From assembly GCA_910585345.1 (NCBI GenBank), contig CAJUDS010000002.1, positions 186,001 to 250,000 of the forward strand: a stretch of DNA of 64,000 bases, read 5' to 3'. A program made the position numbers and the translations under genes. Positions 7,942 to 17,197 of the stretch are shown piece by piece. A model generated the notes under the pieces. The model saw only the letters and a program-made list of their open reading frames with translations. It did not search any database and was not told where the DNA came from. The first letter of the stretch is position 1. Every line of letters begins with the position of its first letter. Origin of the DNA: an uncultured Lachnospiraceae bacterium. Lineage in GTDB: Bacteria > Bacillota > Clostridia > Lachnospirales > Lachnospiraceae.

Positions 7942-9462
7942 TCATGAAAATGCCAACCGTATCTCTCCCGCAGCCAGCTTTACAATTTCCTTTCTGCTTT
8001 GCTCCGCCTTTTGGGCATCGCTGCCTTCTTCTGCAGGGGAATATACACAAATACTGCTTTCCACGAAAGCTCTGAAATAGTTGCGCACCGCCTGCACGGG
8101 AACCGGACCGCTTCGCAGTATATCTTCGATGGCTTCTCTGCACTCTGCCTCGTTTCCTGTCTGATAGATACCCGGCCCATGTTCAAACCCGCCGTGTCCA
8201 AACACAAATACCGGTTTCCCGTTGGCAATCGCTTCAATACTCACCGTCCCCGCGGGAGTCGCCGCCGCCACACAATATTCCAACAAATCCACAGATTCCG
8301 CATCACTGCTCACAAGCGTTACATTGTCCGTATCATGCAGATCTTTATAAAAGCTCTTCATACGATACGGCTGCACAAAATGCTCCTTCACATACAGTTT
8401 GATCCCATAATCCTTTAACACATGCGCCAGCAGTTGAATGCAAAGCTCCTGCTCTGCGAATACCCCCGCCTGGGGCAGTGTGGTCGCTTCGGGCTGAAGA
8501 TGCAGTAAAAACAGCACATACCGCTCATGCTTCATATCCGGCATCACCGCCATCTTTTCATAGTCCGCAATCGTAGCGCAGTTTTTCAGCTTATGCCGCA
8601 CCTTTTGAATACAATAAGCATCCTTTTTCATCCAGACCCGTTTTTCCCTCCACGGCGTCAAAGAACCCGTCCGCAGAGAATCCACAACGCCATGTTTCAT
8701 CCTCGAAAGCTGTCGTTTCCAAATCTTATCCCACATCACATAACCCATGATCTGCCGTTTCTCTTTTTTCGCATGCTCTTTCCTACTGCCTGACCCAAGC
8801 ATAATCTGCATTTTCTGCGTCTTGTTTTCCCGCAGCAGCGCCTGATAATATGCCTCCACGTCTTCCGGCAGCGTTACCGGCTGGCAATTATCCTTCCACC
8901 TTTCATAGGCCGCGTCCAGACGTTCATACAATTTGTACAGATCATTACCGACGAAGCACCAGTGCGGCAGATGCGTAGGCGCAAGAATGCACATCGGAAT
9001 GTGTCTCACCTTTGTCAGTGCATAAATGATATAATCATGTGTGTGATGGGGAATGCCTGTCAGAAACACAAAGTTAATGCCGTTCCTTTCAAATACGTCA
9101 TTCCAGAAACGAAGATGATGCAGATAAAACCGCTTTGCTTCATCATAGGTAAAAATATCAAAATCAGTAATCCGGCACAACATTTTCACCGCCGCAGGCT
9201 CGTAGGGCTCCATCGCAGCCAATATCTCCCGCGGCAGGGGGCGCAGCGTATTCATGTCCATACAATGCTCATACCTGGCATTGGCGCACATATCATAATC
9301 TATTTTTTCATACTTGCCCGGATCATATTGGTCCGCCCCGTCATTATCGCGGCTTGTAAGCACACATCTGTCAAAATGAATCTGCCCGTCAAGCTCCTGC
9401 AGTATAGACTGCTGGTAGCCTTTCACAGAATCATATCCCTGAAAAAATAAGTTAATACGCAT
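7942..9462 (-). CDS. Capsule polysaccharide biosynthesis (KpsC/KpsS-like) GT-B transferase
   Basis: The protein has 506 residues and no obvious membrane segment. The C-terminal half contains LHLQPEATTLPQAGVFAEQ, LYVKEHFVQPYR and AGTVSIEAIANGKPVFVFG, the pattern of capsule-synthesis transferases that use CMP-activated acidic sugars such as Kdo. The start at 9462 has GGAG eight bases upstream and lies 11 bases inside the end of the ABC transporter gene, indicating coupling. It stands directly before the LegB/PtmE/NeuB block, so it is a good candidate for transferring the CMP-activated acid made by that block. The family call is firm; the substrate is inferred. Confidence 0.7.
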   Translation of the reverse strand: MRINLFFQGYDSVKGYQQSILQELDGQIHFDRCVLTSRDNDGADQYDPGKYEKIDYDMCANARYEHCMDMNTLRPLPREILAAMEPYEPAAVKMLCRITDFDIFTYDEAKRFYLHHLRFWNDVFERNGINFVFLTGIPHHTHDYIIYALTKVRHIPMCILAPTHLPHWCFVGNDLYKLYERLDAAYERWKDNCQPVTLPEDVEAYYQALLRENKTQKMQIMLGSGSRKEHAKKEKRQIMGYVMWDKIWKRQLSRMKHGVVDSLRTGSLTPWREKRVWMKKDAYCIQKVRHKLKNCATIADYEKMAVMPDMKHERYVLFLLHLQPEATTLPQAGVFAEQELCIQLLAHVLKDYGIKLYVKEHFVQPYRMKSFYKDLHDTDNVTLVSSDAESVDLLEYCVAAATPAGTVSIEAIANGKPVFVFGHGGFEHGPGIYQTGNEAECREAIEDILRSGPVPVQAVRNYFRAFVESSICVYSPAEEGSDAQKAEQSRKEIVKLAAGEIRLAFS

Positions 9463-11206
9463 CCTTATTCTCCTGTACAATCTTGCCGTCTTTCACCGCA
9501 TAAATCATATCACAGTTTTCGATCGTCTTTAATCTGTGGGCAATGATCAGCATCGTCTTTCTGCCATGGAAGTTATTGATCGCTTCCATAATAGCGGCCT
9601 CCGTATCATTGTCAAGAGCCGATGTGGCCTCGTCCAGTATCAACAGTTCCGGATTGTGGTACAGAGCTCTGGCAATACCCAGCCGCTGCCTCTGCCCGCC
9701 GGACATGCGGATGCCCCGTTCCCCGATTTCCGTGTCCAGTCCATCCGGCTGGTCCTTCACAAAAGATACAAGCTGCGCCTCTTCCAATACTTCCCATACC
9801 CGTTTCTCATTGATTTTTTCACGGGGAATGCCAAACGCTACATTGGCGCGTATCGTATCGTCAATCAGATTGATCGTCTGCGGAATATAACCGATGTTAT
9901 GGAGCCACCCCGCATAATTGCTGAGCACATCAACGCCATCGCACAGGATTCTGCCCTCCTGGGCATCCAAAAGACCCAGCATGATATCCACCAGTGTCGT
10001 CTTTCCGGCGCCCGATTTTCCCACGATTCCCACCGACTTACCGATCGGGATATCCATGCCTGCCCTGTCAAAAATTTTTTTATCGGAATTTGGATACTGA
10101 TAACTGATTCCTTCTATCGTAATTTTATCCTGGAACGGCAGCTTTTCTTTTTCTCCCCTGCCTGATGTCTTCGGCTGATACGTTTCCTTTACATTCTGCG
10201 GCATTTCCACATTCTCATAAACAAAGTCAAGCGTAGGTTTATAATAAGCGATGTTTGCCAGATATGTGCTCATCCGGTTCGCGCACGGCATCAGCCGTAC
10301 GGCCGCCAGCGCAAACGCCGTTAACTGGGGAAGCATGCTTGTCACACTGTGTCCCAGCGCAATCATGGCTCCCAGATATGCAAGAATACCGCCGATACAC
10401 ACACTCTCAATAATCAGCCTTGGCGCCGATCCAAGCACTTTCTGGCTTCGAGATAGATCATAAAACTTCCTGCCGTTGTTTTCGTATTCTTCCAGAAACG
10501 ATTCTTCCTTGGCAAATATTTTAACATCCTTAATACTCATAATAGACTGGATGATGCTGTTGTACATACGGCTCTGGCGCACCCTTGCCTCCTGCCCGAT
10601 CCGCCCCATTTTCGGTTTAAACAGCAGCGCGATCAAGCCCGTCACGCCAAACAGCACCACGCACATTACGACCATCATCTGAAAATCAATGACAAGCAGA
10701 ACAAGCCCCAGACAAATGGCAATTACAAATTCCGATAAAAACTGAATACACTCAAGCAACAGAGAAAACACCCCCGTCGTATCGCTGTAGACCGTCCGCA
10801 GTACGTCGGATGTATTCGCATTCAAATAAAATTCGTAGGGCTTATTAAAATAAATCCGCAGCAAATCCCTGGAAATTAAAAACTGGCTGTTGCAGATAAA
10901 TCTGTGCTGCACATCATACATAAACAACAAATAGGCATTTTTTAATGCAAAAATCAAAATTAATACAATAATCATGGCAATAACAAACTGCTCCAGACTT
11001 TCCAGTCCCAGCATGCCGCTGATTTGCACAACCATTTTATTGTCCGTAAACACATCCGGCTCCACCACCGCAGTAACAATTGGCAATATCATGGACACGC
11101 CTACCGTTTCCAGCACCGCCCCGATTATAATCAGGAAAAGCAGCGCTGCCACCTGCTTTTTTTGCCTTTTATTCAGTACCACATTCAATTTTTTTATAAT
11201 ATCCAT
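9452..11206 (-). CDS. ABC transporter, fused permease and ATPase (PglK/MsbA-type lipid-linked glycan flippase)
   Basis: The protein has 584 residues. The first about 330 form a six-helix exporter domain and the rest an ATPase with Walker A VGKSGAGKTT, signature RMSGGQRQRLGIARAL, Walker B LLILDEATSALDN and switch His in IIAHRLKTIE. Full-length homodimeric exporters in glycan clusters such as PglK flip undecaprenyl-diphosphate oligosaccharides. It is a paralogue of the transporter at 52452-54185: both share an N-terminal KRQKK/AKQKR segment and an AAVRLMPxANR segment. The presence of two suggests two lipid-linked glycans. A multidrug role is unlikely in this setting. Confidence 0.87.
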   Translation of the reverse strand: MDIIKKLNVVLNKRQKKQVAALLFLIIIGAVLETVGVSMILPIVTAVVEPDVFTDNKMVVQISGMLGLESLEQFVIAMIIVLILIFALKNAYLLFMYDVQHRFICNSQFLISRDLLRIYFNKPYEFYLNANTSDVLRTVYSDTTGVFSLLLECIQFLSEFVIAICLGLVLLVIDFQMMVVMCVVLFGVTGLIALLFKPKMGRIGQEARVRQSRMYNSIIQSIMSIKDVKIFAKEESFLEEYENNGRKFYDLSRSQKVLGSAPRLIIESVCIGGILAYLGAMIALGHSVTSMLPQLTAFALAAVRLMPCANRMSTYLANIAYYKPTLDFVYENVEMPQNVKETYQPKTSGRGEKEKLPFQDKITIEGISYQYPNSDKKIFDRAGMDIPIGKSVGIVGKSGAGKTTLVDIMLGLLDAQEGRILCDGVDVLSNYAGWLHNIGYIPQTINLIDDTIRANVAFGIPREKINEKRVWEVLEEAQLVSFVKDQPDGLDTEIGERGIRMSGGQRQRLGIARALYHNPELLILDEATSALDNDTEAAIMEAINNFHGRKTMLIIAHRLKTIENCDMIYAVKDGKIVQENKDAY

Positions 11207-11215
11207 GTTATTATC

Positions 11216-12133
11216 CTATTCGTCGCTATCTTTTTGCGCCGCAGATGCGCAAAGTTGTCCGTTCTGTCCTCTTTTTCTTCTGTTTCCACCGTCTCTTCTG
11301 CCAAATAACAGTCCCGGCAGTCCTTTGATTCGCTTCCTCTTCTTTTTTCCGCTGTCTTCATCATACGTATCCTGCAAATATCTCTGCAGTCTGGCGCTGC
11401 CCGCCATCCGTCTCTTGAGCCGGTAAACAAACAGGTTTCTTTTCTCCTGCCTTCTGATCATCAGCGTGCGCCCCGGATACCATAACTGTTCCATTATCAC
11501 GGAAAAGGAAATCACCTGACCGCTGTGTTTTTCCAGAAAATTTTCCAGCTCCCGGTAATCGCTTTCTCCAAGCTCATTGCAGTGCAGGCAGATCGTATCC
11601 ACCCCCCGTGAAAGGGCTGGTCTGGAACTCCTGCACGGTATAAACAGCAGTCCCCGCGTACGATAGGGCGTATTTGCATACCCGTCTGTCACGCATGTAA
11701 AACCAAGACTTTTCAGTGCTTTCAGCGTTTTCCTGTCATACGTATGCCCCGGCGCCATAAATATTGTAGCATTTAGCCCGTTATTTTGCAAAATTTCCCT
11801 GCCGCTCTTTATTTTCTCATACTGGACATCATAGGGAAGACCCGCAAATTCGCTCGCCTTTTTCAGTCCCAGCATTCCTGATTTTTTCGTTTCATAAACA
11901 TGACGGTAGCCGTGCTGGGCTATTTCCCACCCGCTTTTTTCGAGTGCACGGATATACTCCCAGAAATCTTCATGATACTCCCCGCGCCGCAAAGACGGAT
12001 CATCATTGTCCGGCACTACCCCGATCAACGGCTTTATTCTGTATTTATCAAAAATGGCTTTCGTTCTGTAAAATCTGTTCCAGTCCATATCCGGCGTAAT
12101 ATCGTCCAGCCGGAACGCACATACACTAATCAT
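11216..12133 (-). CDS. DUF2334/polysaccharide deacetylase-like protein
   Basis: The 305-residue protein starts FRLDDITPDMDW, with the paired acidic residues of NodB-fold metal sites, and continues with GWEIAQHGYRHVYE and FMAPGHTYD, which provide further ligand positions. This is the DUF2334 branch of carbohydrate deacetylases. The C-terminal about 85 residues are very basic (SGKKKRKRIKG, GGNRRKRGQNG) and lie beyond the fold; they may bind membrane or glycan. It overlaps the FemAB-like gene by eight bases. It could trim acetyl groups from a glycan intermediate; no signal peptide is visible, so it should be cytoplasmic. Confidence 0.75.
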   Translation of the reverse strand: MISVCAFRLDDITPDMDWNRFYRTKAIFDKYRIKPLIGVVPDNDDPSLRRGEYHEDFWEYIRALEKSGWEIAQHGYRHVYETKKSGMLGLKKASEFAGLPYDVQYEKIKSGREILQNNGLNATIFMAPGHTYDRKTLKALKSLGFTCVTDGYANTPYRTRGLLFIPCRSSRPALSRGVDTICLHCNELGESDYRELENFLEKHSGQVISFSVIMEQLWYPGRTLMIRRQEKRNLFVYRLKRRMAGSARLQRYLQDTYDEDSGKKKRKRIKGLPGLLFGRRDGGNRRKRGQNGQLCASAAQKDSDE

Positions 12134-12887
12134 CCGTCAATACTCCAATCAGGTTAATGATGCCCTTTACCGCTTCCGCCCGCAGGCCCACCGTATCTTC
12201 ACAGTCGTAATAATAAAGCTCCTGCCCGCCGAAAGACTCTTTAAATTCGGTAATGTTTTTCACTTCCTCCCGCAGACCCGCGCCGCCCCAGTCATAAATA
12301 GTCTTTCCCATTTTCTTGAAATACATCATATCCTCTTTATGGAGATATCTGTTCGCGATTCCCACAATACGCGCATTGATCGTTTCGCTGCGGAACTGGG
12401 AGGCGGACTGGTACGACCGGACGAATGTATCGCCTACAATATATGTGTGGTACACCAATATCTGCCCGTTCTGCTTTGCACAGGAAATGGCAAATACGCC
12501 CTCCCTGGCATACGTTTCTATCTCCTCTTTATACTTCTCATATTTCTCATCGGTAATGCCTTTGCTTTTCCAGAAATCAATAAAAAAGCAGCAGAAATTC
12601 TCAATATCCTTTTCCGTGATTTCTTTTCCGACTTTATATTCCGCCGTAATGTTTTCTCTGGCTGCCCGTCGGATCTGATATCGGCAGTCCTTCTGGCACT
12701 TTGACACGATCTCCTCTTCACTCTGCGTCAGATCCGTAATCAGCGTCCGCACCTGCCGCAGCACTTTCCCGATCGGTTTTTTGGCGCCCCGGTATAAAAT
12801 GATACCGTCCATACCGCACTTTTCCTCCGCATACCATACTTCCCTGAAATCCACGCCATGCTTTTTCTTACGGTTCACTACCAACAT
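12126..12887 (-). CDS. FemAB/GNAT-like acyl- or aminoacyltransferase
   Basis: The 253-residue protein contains CRYQIRRAARENI, a linker of the type that precedes the second GNAT lobe, and IYDWGGAGLREEVKNITEFK followed by ESFGG, the C-terminal motif of FemX/FemAB-type transferases. The classical members move amino acids from aminoacyl-tRNA onto peptidoglycan precursors; relatives in glycan clusters may acylate aminosugars. It overlaps the GT4 gene upstream by 20 bases. The family placement is reasonably sure, while the donor and acceptor are not visible in the sequence. Confidence 0.75.
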   Translation of the reverse strand: MLVVNRKKKHGVDFREVWYAEEKCGMDGIILYRGAKKPIGKVLRQVRTLITDLTQSEEEIVSKCQKDCRYQIRRAARENITAEYKVGKEITEKDIENFCCFFIDFWKSKGITDEKYEKYKEEIETYAREGVFAISCAKQNGQILVYHTYIVGDTFVRSYQSASQFRSETINARIVGIANRYLHKEDMMYFKKMGKTIYDWGGAGLREEVKNITEFKESFGGQELYYYDCEDTVGLRAEAVKGIINLIGVLTDD

Positions 12888-14025
12888 ACGCTTTTACCCT
12901 GCTTTCTATTTCTTTCTGCCACTGTGTGCATACGCGCTCCGGGCATAGGTGCTGCGCAATTTTAGCCGCCTCGCTGCCCAGCGCCTCTTCCAGTGAAGGA
13001 TCATCCAGTATCTTTCGCAGCGCCTGCTGCAGAGCCTCCTCGTCTCCCACCGGAATCAGAATACCGTTTTCCCCGCTGCGGATAACGCTGCCCGGGCCGC
13101 CGCACGGACAATCGGTAGAAATCACAGCCAGACCTGTAGCCATCGCCTCCAGCAGCGCATTGGGCATTCCCTCATAGTCTGATGCCAGTACAAAGATTCT
13201 GGCACGTTCTATCTTACGGCGGATATCGGGCTGTCTTCCCATAAAATACACCTTATCGCTGATTCCCAGCTTCTCACATAATGCCTGCAGCATCGGCTTT
13301 GTATCGCTCCCGGCAAGTCCGCCTCCATAGATTACCACCCGCACAGCCGGATAATCCTGTTGTATTTTGGCAAACGCACGCAGCAGCAGCTGGTGGTTTT
13401 TATTGGCATCCAGCCGTCCTACCATCACGATCTCATCGTCCCGCGGTCCACTGCAGCGGCCCGCCATAAAACTTTCATCCAGCGCATTGGGCAGCACCGC
13501 CGCCCGTTCCTGCACCGGCGCGGGAAAAGCCCGCATAGCCTCTTTCGTCTGAAAGATCACGCCTGCCGCCTTCGGGAACAACACGTCCGCCATCTTTTTC
13601 TGCACCCACGACGGATATTCCCGCGCCGGATCGCTGCGCACTGATAAAATGACCGGTATCTTCATATGCCTGACGGAAATCATGGCATACAGATTCATTT
13701 TGCCAATAAACGAGACAATCATATCCGGCCGCTCCTGGCGCCATATTTTCTTTAATCCCCTGACCCTTGCAGGAATCCTGCCCAATCTGCCGAAAGGCGC
13801 GCCGTCGATCTCTTCTTCCAGCAGCCGTCTTCTGACTGGGAAATCCACACTGTACTCTTCCTGCTGCCTTCTTGACGTAACAAGCAGCACGGCATAGCCC
13901 CTCCGCCAAAAATGCGCCGCCAGATTGACTACCACTCTTTCCGCGCCGCCTTTGCCCAGGCTGTTCACCAAAAATGCGATTTTTTTTTCACATATATTTC
14001 TTTTCATCGGACCATCTTGTTCCAT
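12868..14025 (-). CDS. GT4 family glycosyltransferase (GT-B)
   Basis: The protein has 385 residues from the ATG at 14025, with AAGGA nine bases upstream. NSLGKGGAERVVVNLA is the N-terminal acceptor loop, MVGRLDANKNHQLLL starts the donor domain, and SDYEGMPNALLEAMATG supplies the EX7E catalytic region of GT4 retaining transferases. It is similar throughout to its upstream neighbour at 14073-15182 (both have STDCPxGG and a closing QWxxxIES segment), so the two look like a tandem duplication that has diverged. The sugar specificity is unknown. Confidence 0.88.
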   Translation of the reverse strand: MEQDGPMKRNICEKKIAFLVNSLGKGGAERVVVNLAAHFWRRGYAVLLVTSRRQQEEYSVDFPVRRRLLEEEIDGAPFGRLGRIPARVRGLKKIWRQERPDMIVSFIGKMNLYAMISVRHMKIPVILSVRSDPAREYPSWVQKKMADVLFPKAAGVIFQTKEAMRAFPAPVQERAAVLPNALDESFMAGRCSGPRDDEIVMVGRLDANKNHQLLLRAFAKIQQDYPAVRVVIYGGGLAGSDTKPMLQALCEKLGISDKVYFMGRQPDIRRKIERARIFVLASDYEGMPNALLEAMATGLAVISTDCPCGGPGSVIRSGENGILIPVGDEEALQQALRKILDDPSLEEALGSEAAKIAQHLCPERVCTQWQKEIESRVKAYVGSEP

Positions 14026-14072
14026 AACCCGGATCCTTTCTGTCCGCACCGCAAGAAAGCCGGACAAACGTA

Positions 14073-15182
14073 TCAGACGGGCCTGCTTCCATTGTCACAG
14101 GCGCTCTCAATAAAGTCTTTCCATTGCTGATGGATGCGGTCGGGATGCAGCGTCTGACTAAACAGATACGCCTGCTCCTGCAGCCGCTGCGCCAGCTTGC
14201 TGTCCGTTAGGATACGCAGCACTGCCTGCGCCATCCTTTCCGCATCTCCAACCGGAACAAGCAGTCCCCTTTCGTTATTCCCCACAAGCGCTCTGGCGCC
14301 GCCGCTGGGGCAGTCGGTGGAAACAACCGGAATGCCCATGGCAAAGGCCTCCGCGACTGCGTTTGGCATTCCCTCAAAGTTAGATGACAGCACAAACACT
14401 TTCGCATCTTTTATCTTTTCGGGAATTTCTCTGCTGTCACCCGGCAGACTGACGGCTCCTTCCAGTCCCAGTTCCTTTACCTGCCTGCGGACTGTCTCCA
14501 TGCAACAGCCTCCGCCATAAATCGTCAGGTGCATTTCCGGTCTTTTTTTCACTACCAGGGAAAATGCTTCCACCAAAAGCGCATGATTTTTCACTTCATC
14601 CATACGGCCTACGGTCACAATTTCATTCTTTCTTTTCCCTGTATAAGGCAGGCGCACATATTCCGGCGACAGGGGATTGAACAAAATTTTCGACTTTTTC
14701 CGAACCGCTTTCGGAAAGAAGCGCCTGGCCCCCTCCGACTGAAAGATAATCCCGTCCGCAAAACAGAACAACACCTTTGCCAGCACCCGCTGAAAAACTC
14801 CCGCATATTCTCTTTCCGGCGCGCTTCGTACCGACACAAACACTTTTGTCCGCAAGCCCATCCCCGCCAGAACGGACCGGATATTCGTCTTGCCGATAAA
14901 AGAAACAAGAGCCCTGGCCTGCGTCCGGCGCAGAAGCCGGCGCACCCGGGTAATCCGCCGCACCGCGTTTCTGACCCGTCCGGCTATTGTACCGCCCCCG
15001 TCCAGATCCAGCACAATCCTGCGGACGCCTTCCTCTATGGGATACAGACCTTCGTCCGGTTCCAGTGTCACCATATATACTTCATATCCCTGCAAACAGA
15101 AATAGTTGGCAAGGCTTACAATCACCCGCTCTGCGCCGCCTCTCGTGAGAGTGGCAATATAAAACACAATGGTTTTTTTCAT
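14073..15182 (-). CDS. GT4 family glycosyltransferase (GT-B)
   Basis: The protein has 369 residues. It starts MKKTIVFYIATLTRGGAERV at 15182, where ATG overlaps the upstream stop and GGGAG lies six bases before. VGRMDEVKNHALLVEAF and SSNFEGMPNAVAEAFAMG are the donor-site and EX7E motifs of GT4. It is paralogous to the next gene downstream. Both probably add successive or related sugars to the same lipid-linked repeat unit. Confidence 0.88.
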   Translation of the reverse strand: MKKTIVFYIATLTRGGAERVIVSLANYFCLQGYEVYMVTLEPDEGLYPIEEGVRRIVLDLDGGGTIAGRVRNAVRRITRVRRLLRRTQARALVSFIGKTNIRSVLAGMGLRTKVFVSVRSAPEREYAGVFQRVLAKVLFCFADGIIFQSEGARRFFPKAVRKKSKILFNPLSPEYVRLPYTGKRKNEIVTVGRMDEVKNHALLVEAFSLVVKKRPEMHLTIYGGGCCMETVRRQVKELGLEGAVSLPGDSREIPEKIKDAKVFVLSSNFEGMPNAVAEAFAMGIPVVSTDCPSGGARALVGNNERGLLVPVGDAERMAQAVLRILTDSKLAQRLQEQAYLFSQTLHPDRIHQQWKDFIESACDNGSRPV

Positions 15183-16081
15183 CCTCTGCTCCCTTTGAGC
15201 TTCCACCAGATTTTTTTGAAAATCGTCCGCACACTGATTTCCCTATGCAGAATATCAATGACTTCATAGGCTCCATTCCGGTTATATGTGTGGATACCGG
15301 CCGCATTCACACCCGGCAGACAAATCTGATCCGGTGAAAGCCTGCAGTATTCATGCTCCGAAAAGTCTCCCTCCTCCAACCGGTCAATCTCGTTGATAAT
15401 CAGCTCCTGCCCGTAATAATCCGTACAGTTCTGCGCTGGACGGTATAATTTTCCTTCTTCCTCTGTCACCGCACCGCCCGGGCGCAGTGTCCGCGAGCTG
15501 TCGGATACATAGATTCTCTCTTTTTCCACAATCCGGAAATGATCTTTTTCTATCATGCACCGATAGATTTCGAGCCGGTTTCCCGCATATGTAAACAGAT
15601 AATATTCGCACGCCCGGCAGGGCAGAATGGTCGAATCCACTGCGCCCATTTCAAACAGTGTTTCTACTTTTTCCCACTGGCCCGGAAACCGCACACAGCG
15701 ATACAGTCTGATTTCCCCCGCGCTCCTTGTCTCCGGAATCATATAGGTATATTTTCCATAGCGAAACACCTGGGGATAAGAGAGGTGAAACGACTCTTCC
15801 AGCACGGGAACCGGCTTTTGCTGCGGCTCATCCAGATTCTGACACCATAATGTCCCCTTCATATCTGTCAGATTCTGCCTTTCATAAAAGAGCCATGTCT
15901 TCCCCTGGTGGGTATATAAAAAAGGGTCCGCCTGCGTAATAAACTTTTTCTGGGGCAGCAATTGAAATCCTTCTATTTTTTGTTCCTGCAGAAGGCTGCC
16001 GCAGCCATTTCTCTTTCTGTACGCAATGACCCAGTATTCACATGTCTTCATTCGACGTAACCGTTCCCGTAATCCGCTCAT
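15179..16081 (-). CDS. Beta-propeller (GINT1-like/GH43-like) glycan-cluster protein
   Basis: The 300-residue protein consists of repeated blade-like units: ITQADPFLYTHQGKTWLFYE, LSYPQVFRYGKYTYMIPE, MGAVDSTILPCRACEYYLFT and RPGGAVTEEEGKLYRPAQNC. These match the five-bladed propeller domain seen in glucosamine inositolphosphorylceramide transferase-like proteins and in proteins joined to formyltransferases. Here the domain stands alone between two GT4 genes, with ATGA overlaps at both ends. Its role may be glycan binding or transfer in the cytoplasm, since no signal peptide is present. Function is not established for stand-alone members. Confidence 0.68.
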   Translation of the reverse strand: MSGLRERLRRMKTCEYWVIAYRKRNGCGSLLQEQKIEGFQLLPQKKFITQADPFLYTHQGKTWLFYERQNLTDMKGTLWCQNLDEPQQKPVPVLEESFHLSYPQVFRYGKYTYMIPETRSAGEIRLYRCVRFPGQWEKVETLFEMGAVDSTILPCRACEYYLFTYAGNRLEIYRCMIEKDHFRIVEKERIYVSDSSRTLRPGGAVTEEEGKLYRPAQNCTDYYGQELIINEIDRLEEGDFSEHEYCRLSPDQICLPGVNAAGIHTYNRNGAYEVIDILHREISVRTIFKKIWWKLKGSRG

Positions 16082-17142
16082 ACAAGATCCTCATAACATT
16101 TTACCATTTGTCTGATATCAAATCCTTTGGCCGTAAAAAGACCGTAATCCGGCGCCATTCTCTTTTCCCGGGCCAGATCCAATATCCGCCGCGCCCATTC
16201 TTCTGCACAGTCCCCCAGTGACATTCTGTCAACGAGCGGCGTCACAGACACATCTTCCGTAATGACATCCGATACCAGATTCGGGAGACCGCTGCACTGC
16301 GCCTCCACCATGGCAATCGGAAGCCCTTCATATTTCGAAGGAAACAAAAAGACATCCATCGCCTGCAGAAGCGCCGCCGTATCCGTCCTAACCCCCATCA
16401 GAATCACCCGCTCCTGCAGTCCCAGACTTTTGCTCTTTTCTTCGATCTGACGGCGCATCACACCGTCTCCCACAAACAGCATTTTACAATCCGGATGCAG
16501 TTTTACCAATTGCGCCATAATATCCAGCATGAACAGATGGTTTTTCACCGGAAGCAGATTACCGATATGGCCAACCACGAGACTGCCTTCCAGTCCTTCC
16601 TTTCTGCGTACCTGCATCCTGACCCTTTCATCATACGCAAAATCATCCAGACGGATGGCGTTCATAATGACTTCGTACGGCTTGTCTCCATACAACCACT
16701 TTCCTGCCTGCTTCGAACAGGCAAAACGCCTGGTGCACAAAGCATTCAGCATCGGCCGGAACAGTTTATGCATTCTTACATTGGGCGTGCTGGTGGAGTG
16801 CGAATGGGCAATCCGCACTTTGGCGCCGCCCAGCTTCGCAGCCAGCAGATCAAGCGCAACCGTTGCAATATCCGTATGACGAAACACAATCGTATACCGT
16901 CCCTTTTTTACCACCTGCAATATCTCTATAAAATTTTTCGCCGGGCTTACGGCCTTCCGGGTTACATAAAAAAGCCTGCCTCCCATGCTTTTGATCTCTT
17001 CGTCAAAACTCACTTCTCTGTGTTCATGTACGATAAAATCAAACTGCACCTTTCTTCTGTCTATATTTCTGTAAACATTCATAATAAAGTTGCCGATGCC
17101 GCTGGGCGACATGGAACCTACGATATGAAGCATCCGTACCAT
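16078..17142 (-). CDS. EpsF-like GT4 glycosyltransferase
   Basis: The protein has 354 residues. MLHIVGSMSPSGIGNFIMNV and IAHSHSTSTPNVRMHKLFR are features of the EpsF branch of GT4 enzymes from exopolysaccharide clusters. VGHIGNLLPVKNH and FPSKYEGLPIAMVEAQCSG give the donor-binding region and EX7E. The start has GGAGA eight bases upstream. It overlaps the propeller gene by four bases, so the two are translationally coupled. Substrate unknown. Confidence 0.88.
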   Translation of the reverse strand: MVRMLHIVGSMSPSGIGNFIMNVYRNIDRRKVQFDFIVHEHREVSFDEEIKSMGGRLFYVTRKAVSPAKNFIEILQVVKKGRYTIVFRHTDIATVALDLLAAKLGGAKVRIAHSHSTSTPNVRMHKLFRPMLNALCTRRFACSKQAGKWLYGDKPYEVIMNAIRLDDFAYDERVRMQVRRKEGLEGSLVVGHIGNLLPVKNHLFMLDIMAQLVKLHPDCKMLFVGDGVMRRQIEEKSKSLGLQERVILMGVRTDTAALLQAMDVFLFPSKYEGLPIAMVEAQCSGLPNLVSDVITEDVSVTPLVDRMSLGDCAEEWARRILDLAREKRMAPDYGLFTAKGFDIRQMVKCYEDLV

Positions 17143-17197
17143 ATACGCTTTCTCCGAATTGTCTCAATCGTTCAGCCGGATTTATCTGGCAAAACCG

